Of a stretch of DNA of 64,000 nt, positions 36,314-44,602 are shown piece after piece (the stretch's first letter is position 1; each line of letters begins with the position of its first letter). The notes beneath the pieces are model-generated. The model was not told the DNA's origin and did no database searches. It saw only the letters and a program-made list of their open reading frames with translations. The position numbers and the translations under genes are program-made. Origin of the DNA: Paenibacillus sp. IHBB 10380 (lineage in GTDB: Bacteria > Bacillota > Bacilli > Paenibacillales > Paenibacillaceae); contig NZ_CP010976.1 in assembly GCF_000949425.1 (NCBI RefSeq), positions 3,596,001-3,660,000 of the forward strand. Direction: 5' to 3'.

Positions 36314-36336
36314 ATAATAGATTTGGAGTCTATTAT
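36314..36336. promoter_or_regulatory. Inverted repeat in the chitinase promoter region
   Basis: ATAATAGA and TCTATTAT form a perfect 8-bp inverted repeat around 7 bp, just after a TTGACT box (36305-36310) and about 45 bp before the chitinase start. It is a candidate operator. Confidence 0.4.
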
Positions 36337-36378
36337 AGTAAATAGTGTGATATAACTCACTAGTATAGGAGGATTACT

Positions 36379-38028
36379 ATGAAAAGTAAGTTGACAAGTA
36401 ACAAGCTAAAGCACGTAAGTATCACTTTACTGTCCGCCTTGTTAGTATTTGCACCTTTGGAAGCGGTTACAAACACTGTCTCCGCAAATGCCGTAGAGCA
36501 ACAAGAACAGCAAGCTTCATTAACCGCATCGCCTTGGGTGTCCACTCAAGTGTACTTGACAGGTAATAAGGTCAGCTATAACAACAATGTGTACCAGGCT
36601 AAATGGTGGACGCAGGGCGATGTACCTGGTGCTTCATCAAGCTCACCTTGGCTGTTACTTGGTCCGGATACGGGGGGCGAGCCAGATCCTACCCCTCCTA
36701 CAGCTCCAATGAATCTTGTATCAGCGGGGCAAACAGCTAACACGATCACATTGACTTGGGATGCCGCAACAGACAACATTGCTGTGACGGGTTATGATGT
36801 TTACCGTAACGAGACGAAGGTCGGCTCCTCGGCCAACGCATCCACGCTGACTTACACCGACACAGACTTGCAGCAGGATACCCAATACACATATTATGTA
36901 AAATCAAAAGATGGCGCAAATAACACGACAGCAAGTTCGAGCATCGACGTAAAAACGTCTCTCGGCGAATTAAACTCTGGCCAGAGTCGTGTACTAACCG
37001 ATGCGCAAGTCACATCGCTATGGGGCGGTATAGATCCACAATTTTCGCCAGCCAATGCGATTGCAGCCGTACAGAGCGCACTACCACAGGCGGAATACGA
37101 AGCGCTGTTCCCTATGCGCATCGGCACGCCTGCGTGGCACACATTTGCCGCAAGTAAGCCGTATTACAAACCTGGACAAGTAGACTATTATTCGTATAGT
37201 AATCTGATCGCAGCGGTAACCGATGTGGCAAATATCAAGTACAAGCTTGAATACCGGCAGGGAGCTACATGGAACAATCGCGTATTCCGATTAGACAAGA
37301 CAACAAAGACAGAAACACTTATCTATCAAAATGCTGACTTTAACGCTTCGTGGAACTTGACGGTTCCGATCATCTCCAAAACAGTCGATTTTGGTTCATT
37401 TATTAAAGAAGGTTCTGCTGTGGACCGCAAGCGCGAACTGGCGGCTTTCCTCTCCAATATTGCGCACGAAACGGGCGGAGGTTGGGCAACAGCGCCTGGC
37501 GGCGAACTCAGTTGGGGATTATTTTGGAATGAAGAAGTATCGTATATCAATTCTACCAACATCGGTTACGTTCAGACTCATGCTGACTTCCCGCCAGTTC
37601 CGGGCAAATCATATCATGGACGCGGACCGATTCAATTGAGCTGGAACTACAATTACGGACTCATTAGCGGAATTATTCATGGGAATCAAAATACACTGCT
37701 CCAACAACCGGAGCTTATTGTGAACGACGGCAAATTGGGCTTTATGACCGCTATCCTGTTCTGGATGACACCACAACCGCCGAAACCTTCGGCTCATGAT
37801 GTGATCGTTGGCAATTGGACACCTTCGGCAGCGGAAATATCCAAAGGATTAACACCTGCGGGTTTTGGTATTACCATTATGATCATCAACGGCAGCTTTG
37901 AAGGAAACAAAGATGAAACTGACTATCGGGTCGGCCGCCGCGTTGGTCATTACCGTGACATTACGACGAGAATGGGTGTCGATATTACAGGCGAGAAATT
38001 GAATACGATCGGCATGAGTCCGTTCTAG
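36379..38028 (+). CDS. Secreted GH19 chitinase with CBM5/12 and fibronectin III domains
   Basis: 549 aa. A signal peptide covers about 1-37. A chitin-binding CBM5/12 (about 50-96) has WVSTQVYLTGNKVSYNNNVY and AKWWTQGDVPG. After a Pro-rich linker comes FN3 (about 110-192, TWDAATDNIAVTGYDVYRNE), then GH19 from about 205. The catalytic Glu pair lies in NIAHETGGGWATAPGGELSW and the substrate loop in YHGRGPIQLSWNYNYG. It cleaves chitin outside the cell. AGGAGG precedes the ATG and a long terminator follows. Confidence 0.95.
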   Translation: MKSKLTSNKLKHVSITLLSALLVFAPLEAVTNTVSANAVEQQEQQASLTASPWVSTQVYLTGNKVSYNNNVYQAKWWTQGDVPGASSSSPWLLLGPDTGGEPDPTPPTAPMNLVSAGQTANTITLTWDAATDNIAVTGYDVYRNETKVGSSANASTLTYTDTDLQQDTQYTYYVKSKDGANNTTASSSIDVKTSLGELNSGQSRVLTDAQVTSLWGGIDPQFSPANAIAAVQSALPQAEYEALFPMRIGTPAWHTFAASKPYYKPGQVDYYSYSNLIAAVTDVANIKYKLEYRQGATWNNRVFRLDKTTKTETLIYQNADFNASWNLTVPIISKTVDFGSFIKEGSAVDRKRELAAFLSNIAHETGGGWATAPGGELSWGLFWNEEVSYINSTNIGYVQTHADFPPVPGKSYHGRGPIQLSWNYNYGLISGIIHGNQNTLLQQPELIVNDGKLGFMTAILFWMTPQPPKPSAHDVIVGNWTPSAAEISKGLTPAGFGITIMIINGSFEGNKDETDYRVGRRVGHYRDITTRMGVDITGEKLNTIGMSPF

Positions 38029-38046
38029 AACGGGGCTACACCTGCA

Positions 38047-38128
38047 AAAGAGGCTGACCTATACGCGTCCCTTCATCAAGCGCATCGCAATTAGCGCTTA
38101 ATGGAGACGTGTGACGGTCAGCCTCTTT
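38047..38128 (+). terminator. Terminator after the chitinase gene
   Basis: AAAGAGGCTGACC (38047-38059) pairs with GGTCAGCCTCTTT (38116-38128) around a structured 56-nt loop. The terminal A and T runs suit both directions, serving also the minus-strand SRPBCC gene that ends at 38138. Confidence 0.7.
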
Positions 38129-38137
38129 GTATGTCAC

Positions 38138-38623
38138 TTAACTATTTTCAAGGAACTTTTTGATTAGTTGTACATATTGTTCATGCCATCTTTTCCATTC
38201 ACTGTCCCGTGATTCTAGTGTCCTTCCTTCCAATAATTTGCTAATGACTTCCAAACAAACATGCCACCCAGCAAGATCCTTTGAGGTATGATCCGTAATT
38301 TTATTAATCTTTTCTATTAAGACCAAGCGACACCCATTGGGCTCTAGATATAACTCGAAACGAACACGATCCTCACCCCATGTATATTCCAAAATAGAAC
38401 ACATCTTCAGCTCGATAATTTCAAGTTCCTCAAATATATCATCCTGCATATTGAACTTAATAATCCCTCCTTCACGGAGGTCATCGACTCGAAGCTCAGA
38501 AAACCATTTCTCCAACTTATCATTCTCAGTCAACGAAGACCATACCTTTTCAACAGAATGCTTTAGATGCCTCTCAAAACATGCGATATATCCGTTTTCA
38601 ACGCATTGTATGACTGCTAACAT
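38138..38623 (-). CDS. SRPBCC/AHSA1-like domain protein
   Basis: 161 aa. It has the START/Bet v1-like pattern of AHSA1 proteins: FERHLKHSVEKVWSSLTEND, LEKWFSELRVDDLREGG and TWGEDRVRFELYLEPNGCRL. These bind hydrophobic ligands or act as co-chaperones; the ligand is unknown. The ATG at 38623 is chosen because AGGAGG lies 6 nt upstream. It is monocistronic and convergent with the chitinase gene. Confidence 0.85.
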   Translation of the reverse strand: MLAVIQCVENGYIACFERHLKHSVEKVWSSLTENDKLEKWFSELRVDDLREGGIIKFNMQDDIFEELEIIELKMCSILEYTWGEDRVRFELYLEPNGCRLVLIEKINKITDHTSKDLAGWHVCLEVISKLLEGRTLESRDSEWKRWHEQYVQLIKKFLENS

Positions 38624-38943
38624 ATTATTCCTCCTTATCAAAATGATTTCCTAAATTATACAATTTGTTAGACCGAAGTTGTCAAAAAGGCTCAAATCTA
38701 TCGTAAAACCAGTCGAAAAAAGCAATGCGGGATGACCCCGAAAATATGTCAGTGTCTGTGTGCAACGTACGTCCTCATATTCGTCTATTGATGATCAATC
38801 ATAAATATTAACATTAATTTGTAATTCAGAGAAGTTTGTATCATATATATCCATTATATTCGATTCTGACCTATATAAACGTTATAAGGAGGATGTTCTT
38901 TGTAGCGTTCTTCAGGTGTAGAAGCGATAAATGAAGTCAATAC

Positions 38944-38972
38944 TTTATTATTTTTATACATTCTGCTATAAT
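38944..38972 (+). promoter_or_regulatory. Candidate promoter of the purine riboswitch transcript
   Basis: A perfect TATAAT at 38967-38972 with a poor -35 (TTTATT) 17 bp before it, about 30 bp upstream of the aptamer. The rest of 38654-38940 shows no gene. Confidence 0.5.
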
Positions 38973-39002
38973 TCAACCGAACATTAAAAGTGAATAGTTT
39001 TC

Positions 39003-39069
39003 TCTCATATAATCGCAGGAATATGGCCTGCGAGTTTCTACCGAACCCCGTAAAGGCTCGACTATGAGT
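39003..39069 (+). promoter_or_regulatory. Guanine-class purine riboswitch aptamer
   Basis: P1 is formed by CTCATA (39004-39009) and TATGAG (39063-39068). P2 is CGCAGG-AATATGG-CCTGCG, the junction is GTTTCTACC, the P3 loop contains CCGTAAA, and the 3' junction is GACTATGAG. The discriminator position is C, which marks the guanine/hypoxanthine type. It sits 180 bp upstream of a nucleoside transporter with a terminator in between. Confidence 0.93.
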
Positions 39070-39128
39070 AGCGATATATTGGTGTTGCAGATTCCTATGC
39101 ACGATTATTAGGAGTCTGGATTTATTTG

Positions 39129-39184
39129 AGCCCCAGAAAATATTGTTTACTTCATAGAGTGAACATATTTTCTGGGGCTTTCTG
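39129..39184 (+). terminator. Riboswitch-controlled terminator before nupC
   Basis: AGCCCCAGAAAATAT and ATATTTTCTGGGGCT form a stem of about 15 bp, followed by a short T-rich run, between the guanine aptamer and the transporter start. This should be the OFF structure when guanine is bound. Confidence 0.85.
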
Positions 39185-39249
39185 TTGATCTATCGAGAGA
39201 TTCATTTTTAATGTGTACAACTTAGAAAATTCAAAAGGAGCATACCCCA

Positions 39250-40449
39250 ATGTATTTTATGATTAATGTTCTTGGAATTATTATCTTATTAGGCGGAAGC
39301 TATCTTTTGTCGTTCAACAAAAAGGAAGTGGCAGTAAAGCCAATCATGATCTTGCTTGTCTTGCAACTAGCCACAACTTGGTTTATGTTATCGACCGATA
39401 TTGGCGCAAACGTGATTTCGTGGATTTCCGATTTTTTCTTATGGTTAATCAATAGTTCAATGTCCGGCGTGAATTTCGTATTTGGAGAGTTGGCACCTCT
39501 TGATGGTTCCACATTCACGTTCTTTATGAATGTATTAATGCCGATTATTTTTGTTGTGGTATTCTTTGATATATTAACGTACTTTGGCATTTTGCCAGCC
39601 CTTATAAATGGGATAGGATGGGTCTTTTCTAAAATTACGAAAACTCCTCGCTTTGAGAGTTTTTATGCTATACAAGTTATGTTCTTAGGGAATAATGAGG
39701 CATTGGCGGTAACACGTAGTCAATTAAGTAAAATGAATGACAAACGGTTGTTAACGGTTGCGATGATTAGTATGTCTTGTGTTAGTGCCGGGATGCTAGG
39801 TGGATATTTACAACTATTAGACGCAAAATATGTGTTAACGGCCATTCCTTTGAATGCAATCGGTGCGTTGATTATTACCTCTTTAATTAATCCGTATCGT
39901 CTTACAAAAGAAGAGGATATCGTTTATTCTCCAACAAAATCTGAAAAAGGCAATTTCTTTGATATGATTTCAAAAAGTATGATGACTGGCGGTAAACTAG
40001 CATTAATTATTGCCGTTATGCTTATTGGATTCGTCTCCCTTATTACAGCTATGAACTCCTTCTTAGGATTGTTCAATGCTAACCTCACGCTGGAAAATAT
40101 CTTTGGGGTGATTTTTTCGCCAATCAGCTTCTTAATGGGCGTTGATTTTTCTCAAATATTCACTGTGGGTCAATTAATGGGTGTGAAAATTGTTCTAAAT
40201 GAGTTTGTTGCTATGACCAATTTAAGTGAAATTCTCTCTAGCTTAAATCCGCATACCGAAGCTGTAGCTTCTACGTTTCTTGTTTCTTTCTGTAACTTTA
40301 CGACAATTGGGATTATTCTTGGGAGTATGCAAGCATTATTTGGAGATCAAAAATCTAAATACATCGCAAAGTATACATGGTTATTATTGGTGAGCGGTCT
40401 TCTTGTTTCTACTTTAACTGCAATGGTTGTAGGGTTATTCGTTTGGTGA
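39250..40449 (+). CDS. nupC: NupC-family concentrative nucleoside transporter
   Basis: 399 aa with about nine to ten membrane segments. CNT-family blocks are ALINGIGWVFSKITKTPRFE, FLGNNEALAVTRSQL, SMSCVSAGMLGGYLQL and FLVSFCNFTTIGIILGSMQA. It imports nucleosides with protons or sodium. AAAGGAG precedes the ATG. Control by a guanine riboswitch implies that purine nucleosides are the relevant substrate. Confidence 0.93.
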   Translation: MYFMINVLGIIILLGGSYLLSFNKKEVAVKPIMILLVLQLATTWFMLSTDIGANVISWISDFFLWLINSSMSGVNFVFGELAPLDGSTFTFFMNVLMPIIFVVVFFDILTYFGILPALINGIGWVFSKITKTPRFESFYAIQVMFLGNNEALAVTRSQLSKMNDKRLLTVAMISMSCVSAGMLGGYLQLLDAKYVLTAIPLNAIGALIITSLINPYRLTKEEDIVYSPTKSEKGNFFDMISKSMMTGGKLALIIAVMLIGFVSLITAMNSFLGLFNANLTLENIFGVIFSPISFLMGVDFSQIFTVGQLMGVKIVLNEFVAMTNLSEILSSLNPHTEAVASTFLVSFCNFTTIGIILGSMQALFGDQKSKYIAKYTWLLLVSGLLVSTLTAMVVGLFVW

Positions 40450-40491
40450 TTTTAAGGAATATATTACACATCTAATAGGAGGCATAATGCT

Positions 40492-41013
40492 ATGAAAGAA
40501 CATGACGCAAAGTACTATGTAACAAAACTTGGACTAGATCCGCATCCAGAGGGTGGGTATTATAAAAGAACATTTGAATCTAAGGAACAAACTTCAGATC
40601 GAGAATTAACAGTAAATTTTGATGGGAAAAGAAATCTTTATACAAGTATCTTCTTTCTATTAGGTTCTAATGACATCTCACATTTCCATCGTTTGAAATC
40701 GGATGAATTATGGTATTACCACGCTGGAAGTCCTTTAACCGTTCATATTATTGATGAAAATGGGGATTATAAAGAGTTTAAATTAGGAATAAACTTAGAT
40801 CTAGGCGAAGTCCCACAAGTACAAGTTCCAAAAAATAGTACATTTGGTTCATCTGTTACAGATGAAGATACATTCTCTTTAGTAGGGTGTATGGTTTCGC
40901 CTGGGTTTGACTTTCAAGACTTTGAGTTGTTTACACAGGATGAACTTTTGTCTAAATATCCTCAACATAAAGATATAATAATGAAGTTGGCCTATGAATC
41001 CATTCCAGTTTAA
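40492..41013 (+). CDS. DUF985 cupin-family protein
   Basis: 173 aa. The signature of DUF985 is clear: LGLDPHPEGGYYKRTFES at the start, TSIFFLLGSNDISHFHRLKS, DELWYYHAGSPLTVHI, and the C-terminal GCMVSPGFDFQDFELF. The fold is a double-stranded beta-helix (RmlC-like cupin); the substrate is not known. It lies 42 bp behind nupC with an AGGAGG site and no terminator in between, so it is probably in the same guanine-controlled transcript. Confidence 0.9.
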   Translation: MKEHDAKYYVTKLGLDPHPEGGYYKRTFESKEQTSDRELTVNFDGKRNLYTSIFFLLGSNDISHFHRLKSDELWYYHAGSPLTVHIIDENGDYKEFKLGINLDLGEVPQVQVPKNSTFGSSVTDEDTFSLVGCMVSPGFDFQDFELFTQDELLSKYPQHKDIIMKLAYESIPV

Positions 41014-41042
41014 TTTTACTGACTAAAAAAATGAAACAAATA

Positions 41043-41088
41043 AAAACACCTTCCGTTGAAAAATAATTCAATGTGGAGGTGTTTTTTC
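41043..41088. terminator. Terminator after the DUF985 gene
   Basis: AACACCTTCC pairs with GGAGGTGTT, extended by TTGAA/TTCAA near the loop, with T6 on the plus strand and an A run on the other side. It can act in both directions. Confidence 0.8.
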
Positions 41089-41320
41089 TATCATCAAGAC
41101 ATCCGGAAAAGTCTGTTTTGTTCATGCTGTGCTGCATCCTCCTCGTGAAATCGTACCTCATTTTACCATTCTAACCCAAAAACGAACAAAAAATCGATAG
41201 ATTCAGCTCAAGCATGGGTTCTTGAGTTGTTAGTAGAAAGATATCCGTCATTTAATGTTGTCTTGCTCTCGTGTTCCGAACCTTTGGCGGGGTGTAATGC
41301 TCTCCTGTATCTCACTCTAC

Positions 41321-41713
41321 TTATAATACGATTTCTCCATTACCACTAACATCGAAAAAACCTACTCCATGCTTTTGAGCCAGATTCCGTACCGTTTTGT
41401 ATGCATCATCAGCACATGACCATGCAAAACAAATATAGATGATATCTCGGCCCATGGAATAGTCAGACACCCTGTGATCTTCTGCCTCCTCTAAAGCATC
41501 CAATATATCGTCAGAAGGAGCATATGGTCCATTCATTTGTGGAAATGATTCCTTCATATCAAAGAACCAGTTCCGTAGAGCCTCTGACGAAACAGATGGA
41601 TCATTATAGCTATGCTCCTCTGCCCATTCTGTCTGTTGCTCATACCACTCCATAAAACTCTTCTTGTCTTTAGGTGCAGAAGTTTTCTCAAATACCATCA
41701 AATCATAGCTCAT
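41321..41713 (-). CDS. Hypothetical protein, probable immunity-type small protein
   Basis: 130 aa, acidic, with no signal or membrane segment. It starts MSYDLMVFEKTSAPKDKKSF and has conserved aromatic blocks (FMEWYEQQTEWAEEHSYNDP, YSMGRDIIYICFAWSCADDA). Similar small proteins starting MSYDLMVFE are common in immunity-gene arrays, but the family is not named to my knowledge. AGGGGG precedes the ATG. It ends a minus-strand array with Imm51-like and SUKH genes. Confidence 0.75.
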   Translation of the reverse strand: MSYDLMVFEKTSAPKDKKSFMEWYEQQTEWAEEHSYNDPSVSSEALRNWFFDMKESFPQMNGPYAPSDDILDALEEAEDHRVSDYSMGRDIIYICFAWSCADDAYKTVRNLAQKHGVGFFDVSGNGEIVL

Positions 41714-41761
41714 TCTACTTCCCCCTATACATAAAATATGAGCATACAGTACATTCCCTGA

Positions 41762-42106
41762 TTAATCTAATTCAGCGCGAGACAATAAATCCCTAATTAC
41801 AACATCATCCTCACAAGCATCTTTAAACCCCATCATAAAACTTTCTATAGCCTCTTTTTTGTCAGAATAAGCACAGAACATATCCGCTTCTGAATCAAAA
41901 CGCACTATGTCTACTAAATGCGGCATTCTTTCCTCCAGAAAAACAGCCGCCACAGATCCCCAATCATAACCGTTGCCTTCAAATCCCTCATCAGCCCGTG
42001 ATTGGAAAATTTCAGCTTTATACGTACCCACATTCAGAATCACGGACACATTACCACTATCATGCTCTACTAACAGAAACGGTTTGATTTTCTCCGCAAC
42101 ATTCAT
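41762..42106 (-). CDS. Imm51-like immunity protein
   Basis: 114 aa. The block FEGNGYDWGSVAAVFLEERM followed by PHLVDIVRFDSEADMFCAYS matches immunity protein family Imm51 of polymorphic toxin systems. Its ATG overlaps the stop of the upstream SUKH gene by one base (TAATG), so the two are coupled. The cognate toxin is not in the window. Confidence 0.78.
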   Translation of the reverse strand: MNVAEKIKPFLLVEHDSGNVSVILNVGTYKAEIFQSRADEGFEGNGYDWGSVAAVFLEERMPHLVDIVRFDSEADMFCAYSDKKEAIESFMMGFKDACEDDVVIRDLLSRAELD

Positions 42107-42657
42107 TACGATTCCATCTCCTCAAAAAGATCATAAACTTCCTCATTTACCAAGCCTCGAATAAAGCTCTCAAAATTTTTGGCCAAAAACGTAATTTTGT
42201 AATCATCTTCTTGGTCAACATGAATAACCTCGGGTTCCCCATCCCTACCGCATGTTCGATAATCCAACATCACCACATCATGACCTGCAGAAGGACAGTC
42301 ACAAATAACGACACCAATGTCGGGATAGCCCCATTCTTCAATCATAAACTGGCTACCGAATCCTCCACACAGAGAATATGTCTTCTTACGTCCGATACCC
42401 ATAATACCCGTAATAGCAATATGATCTATTGCCCATGAGGTTCCTTCCTCTGTAGGGAAGCAAGTGTTGATTGGTATAACGCCGTTACGTAATTTCATCA
42501 TAGCAATATAGGAAGCTGGCAATGTATAACCTAGTTCTTCTTCTACTGAAGCAATCAACTCGTCTGTAGGCGGCTCAGCAACATATTTTTTTAAAGCATA
42601 ATCGCGATCAACCCAAAAGTTTGTGAAGTCAAAATCTTCAAAGGGGACTTTGTCCAT
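42106..42657 (-). CDS. SMI1/KNR4 (SUKH-1) family immunity protein
   Basis: 183 aa. The SUKH core is seen as DELIASVEEELGYTLPASYI then MMKLRNGVIPINTCFP, and GIGRKKTYSLCGGFGSQFMI. The motif DCPSAGHDVVMLDYRTCGRD is typical of SUKH-1 proteins. Such proteins neutralise nuclease or other toxins delivered by neighbours. It is coupled to the Imm51-like gene downstream and follows a 273-aa hypothetical gene. Confidence 0.88.
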   Translation of the reverse strand: MDKVPFEDFDFTNFWVDRDYALKKYVAEPPTDELIASVEEELGYTLPASYIAMMKLRNGVIPINTCFPTEEGTSWAIDHIAITGIMGIGRKKTYSLCGGFGSQFMIEEWGYPDIGVVICDCPSAGHDVVMLDYRTCGRDGEPEVIHVDQEDDYKITFLAKNFESFIRGLVNEEVYDLFEEMES

Positions 42658-42760
42658 TACTCTACCTCTATTCGTTTATAGGATACGAAACACTACTAAT
42701 AAGATGATACATTAATATTAAAACGTGATGAAGCAGTAGATTCAAATATAGTGAAACATT

Positions 42761-43582
42761 CTATAACCATTGGGCAAAATAATCCTGCACCGCTTGCTTG
42801 GAATACCCATCTATCCCCCTCCAGTGTACAATAGCCCAAAAGTCGTTTTTTCCTCCTCTTCCAGGTCTGTCTTCTTCTGCGTTCAAAATCCCGGCATACG
42901 CCATTATTTCCATCAAAAAATCACGTTCACCTTTATTAGAGGGTAAAATACCATTCAGTCTTTTCTCTAGTTGCCGTGGAGCATCTGTTGGATCGCAACT
43001 TGTAATGGTAGCCAGTATATTTGTAAATATGACCACGTCCTCTTTATTTACTACTATATCTGCCTCTGTTAGCAATTGTTCAAGATCAAGCATGCAATAC
43101 AGCATATGATTCAAGCGTACTCCGCCCCACTTGATTCTCTCAAAATTCAACACATTGATATCTTCATTCGTATAATCTTCATGAACAGCTACGCCATATG
43201 TATCGCAGACATAACACTCGCCAAAACAAGCATAGGTACTGCCATTGTTGTTAGTCGTATACTTCCCGACATTACTCTCAAAAGGATGGGCAACCATTCG
43301 ATGAGTCAACGCCCAACTAGAGAGTGCGCTTCTCAAGTACACCTTTCTGGTAGACAGACTATGCAAAAAAGCTCGCGCCACAATTTCCTTCGTAATCACC
43401 TTATGCAATTCAATTATTCGAAGCACACATTCATCATGGCTCATCGTAATCGGATCAAACATCAGGCCTTTATCTTTCGCATATTCAAAATCTTCCCCCG
43501 CGAAAAAGCGCGTGCCGGTATTCTTCCAGCCATTGCTGCTCCAAAAGGTTTTCATTAATATTAGCTTAGCTTTCTTATCCAT
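42761..43582 (-). CDS. Hypothetical protein
   Basis: 273 aa, soluble, family not recognised. Features: SSNGWKNTGTRFFAGEDFEY near the start, a Cys-containing CFGECYVCDTYG stretch (C-x2-C spacing) in the middle, and an acidic helical C-terminus (RDFLMEIMAYAGILNAEEDR). The ATG directly follows the stop of the LysR gene with no spacing, so its ribosome site lies inside the LysR end. By position it belongs to the immunity array; an immunity or effector-related role is only a guess. Confidence 0.7.
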   Translation of the reverse strand: MDKKAKLILMKTFWSSNGWKNTGTRFFAGEDFEYAKDKGLMFDPITMSHDECVLRIIELHKVITKEIVARAFLHSLSTRKVYLRSALSSWALTHRMVAHPFESNVGKYTTNNNGSTYACFGECYVCDTYGVAVHEDYTNEDINVLNFERIKWGGVRLNHMLYCMLDLEQLLTEADIVVNKEDVVIFTNILATITSCDPTDAPRQLEKRLNGILPSNKGERDFLMEIMAYAGILNAEEDRPGRGGKNDFWAIVHWRGIDGYSKQAVQDYFAQWL

Positions 43583-44482
43583 TCAGAACACACCTGCCTG
43601 TTTATTTTCTATAATCTCAACAAATTTTGTTGAAGCTGGTGATAGAGACACACTTTTTAGAAAACATACTCCGATATTTCTCTTTGGTATTTCTTCATTT
43701 AGTTGTACTTCATATAATAATCCTTTATTTAAATACTCTTGGGAAAATTCTTTCGTCACACATGCGATCCCTAAATTTATTTTAGCAAACTCCAATAATA
43801 AATCATGTGAACCTAATTCAAATTCTGGCGAAATCTTTATACCTCTAGATATCAGATAATCCTCTACATACCTTCTGGAATTTGATTTGGTCTCAAGTAA
43901 TATTAATGGCAGTTTCACTACTTCATCAAGGCTTAATGGTTTAGATAATATATTCTTATACTTCTCCCCACAAACAAAAATATCATGGATATCAATACAT
44001 GGTCTTAGTTCTAATGTAGCATCATTAAGCGGAAAATTACAAATTGCAATATCGACCTCTCCTGATTTCAATATAGAACAGAGCTCTAATGTTGTACCAT
44101 TAACAATCTTAAACTTAATATTCGGATATTTATTATGAAAAACCTCCAAATATGGAAGTAAAAAATATCTGGAAATCGTATCTCCTACACCTATCTTTAA
44201 TTCCCCTGTCGTTAAGTTCTTAAATTCTAAAATCTTCTCTTCCCCAACATCAATTAAATTAATAGCCGAATTTACATATTCAAATAGAAGACTGCCTTCA
44301 TTTGTTAAAGATACCCCTTTAGGTGTTCTATTAAAAAGACGTATATCTAATTCTCTTTCTAATTGCATGATTGCCTGACTAACAGCGGGTTGTGTCATAT
44401 AAAGATCTTTGGCTGCCTTAGAAAAACTTTCACTTTTTCCTACCCTACAAAATACTTTATATAAATCTAATTTACTTATCAT
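43583..44482 (-). CDS. LysR-family transcriptional regulator
   Basis: 299 aa, a normal length. The N-terminal winged helix reads LDLYKVFCRVGKSESFSKAA then KDLYMTQPAVSQAIMQLERE. The C-terminal two-lobed effector domain follows (TGELKIGVGDTISRYFLLPY, EVDIAICNFPL). The start at 44482 has AGGGG upstream; the frame to 44506 adds eight residues without a site. It is divergent from the CofE-like gene across 120 bp and probably controls it. Confidence 0.9.
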   Translation of the reverse strand: MISKLDLYKVFCRVGKSESFSKAAKDLYMTQPAVSQAIMQLERELDIRLFNRTPKGVSLTNEGSLLFEYVNSAINLIDVGEEKILEFKNLTTGELKIGVGDTISRYFLLPYLEVFHNKYPNIKFKIVNGTTLELCSILKSGEVDIAICNFPLNDATLELRPCIDIHDIFVCGEKYKNILSKPLSLDEVVKLPLILLETKSNSRRYVEDYLISRGIKISPEFELGSHDLLLEFAKINLGIACVTKEFSQEYLNKGLLYEVQLNEEIPKRNIGVCFLKSVSLSPASTKFVEIIENKQAGVF

Positions 44483-44602
44483 ATAAGCACCCCTAATACC
44501 TATCATTCAATATATTAATTTTACTTATACCACTCAACCGATGTATATTACAAGTACATAAGTAATTTGTATAAACTTTAGTCCTTATAAGGAGCGATTA
44601 TA

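Noticed and set aside
38854..39102. Open frame of 82 codons on the minus strand
   Set aside because: It lies antisense across the purine riboswitch and its promoter and has no ribosome site; the conservation belongs to the RNA.
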